The notes below the pieces were generated by a model that saw nothing but the letters and a program-made list of their open reading frames with translations, did no database searches and was not told where the DNA came from. From contig JAJYPZ010000050.1 in NCBI GenBank assembly GCA_021794855.1, positions 1 to 7,375 of the forward strand: DNA of 7,375 nt, given 5' to 3'. The DNA comes from Pseudomonadota bacterium. GTDB taxonomy: Bacteria > Pseudomonadota > Gammaproteobacteria > Burkholderiales > Sulfuriferulaceae. The position numbers were made by a program, and so were the translations under genes. Shown piece by piece: positions 7,117 to 7,375 of this stretch. Each line of letters starts with the position of its first letter. Position 1 is the first letter of the stretch.

Positions 7117-7375
7117 GGGGCAATCGCTCGATAAAATTATGCAATTCGTCGGGTAGCGGCACTTCTACCACGATCGGTTGTTGAGTCAGCGGATGGGCGA
7201 ACTCTACGCGCCAGGCATGTAAAAACATCCGCTTCAGGCCCTGTTTGGCCGCCTCGCGGTTGCGGGCAAAATCGCCGTATTTGTCATCGCCGGCAATCGG
7301 GAAACCCGAATGGGCAAGATGCACCCGGATCTGATGCGTGCGCCCGGTCTTTAATTCCGCTTCCAGCAAGGAATA
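7100..7375 (-). CDS. rluC: 23S rRNA pseudouridine synthase RluC, C-terminal part only
   Basis: The last 92 codons of an RluA-family pseudouridine synthase; the gene enters from the right window edge and has no start here. The frame is open to base 7375 (YSLLEAELK...), so the TTG at 7369 is internal. Diagnostic are KTGRTHQIRVHLAHSGFPI, then GDDKYGD, and LKRMFLHAWRVEFAHP, which closely follow E. coli RluC (TGRTHQIRVH, DDRYGD, LNRLFLHA). RluC makes pseudouridines 955, 2504 and 2580 of 23S rRNA. The catalytic Asp and the N-terminal S4 domain lie outside the window, so RluD or another RluA-type enzyme is not strictly excluded. The position next to the HAD and sppA genes favours RluC. Confidence 0.9.
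   Translation of the reverse strand, partial: YSLLEAELKTGRTHQIRVHLAHSGFPIAGDDKYGDFARNREAAKQGLKRMFLHAWRVEFAHPLTQQPIVVEVPLPDELHNFIERLPHAQTV

Noticed and set aside
1..7375. Mobile element, CRISPR array, tRNA/rRNA or phage island
   Set aside because: No transposase-like or integrase-like frame, no regularly spaced DNA repeats and no tRNA-like cloverleaf or T-loop sequence was seen; all DNA is accounted for by housekeeping-type genes and short gaps.

Overview
The window is an ordinary-looking, gene-dense stretch of a proteobacterial chromosome. It holds eight protein genes, two of them cut by the window edges. I see no RNA gene, insertion sequence, phage gene or CRISPR array, and no gap between genes is longer than about 175 bases. 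The organism is most likely a gammaproteobacterium: PurL is the long single-chain type with a fused glutaminase, and rluC - HAD phosphatase - sppA lie directly in a row, as in Pseudomonas. A methanotroph-like (Methylococcales) or betaproteobacterial relative is possible because of the sigma factor/DUF3619/DUF3106 set. This placement is inference.

Left part, + strand (1-3961): the 3' nine-tenths of purL (purine synthesis), followed five bases later by a small NifU C-terminal-domain (Nfu-type iron-sulfur) protein. The two are probably co-transcribed.

Middle part, - strand (about 5296 down to 3971): a three-gene operon with overlapping ends. It encodes an ECF-type sigma factor, a single-pass membrane protein of the DUF3619 type, and a small exported DUF3106 protein. 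The topology (cytoplasmic sigma factor, membrane protein, periplasmic protein) looks like a sigma/anti-sigma/periplasmic-sensor module. The exported protein is built from five exact 18-residue repeats carrying LTxxQ-like motifs, which recall CpxP/Spy periplasmic sensors. This is the most interesting part of the window. Its stop codon faces that of the Nfu gene across only 9 bases.

Right part, - strand (7375 down to 5471): the 3' end of rluC (23S rRNA pseudouridine synthase), a HAD phosphatase overlapping it by 17 bases, and sppA, a membrane-anchored S49 peptidase. These probably form one operon, perhaps with an extra weak promoter before sppA. The 174 bases between sppA and the preferred sigma-factor start hold a good ribosome binding site, an imperfect inverted repeat and an AT-rich tract that could carry the promoter of the sigma operon.
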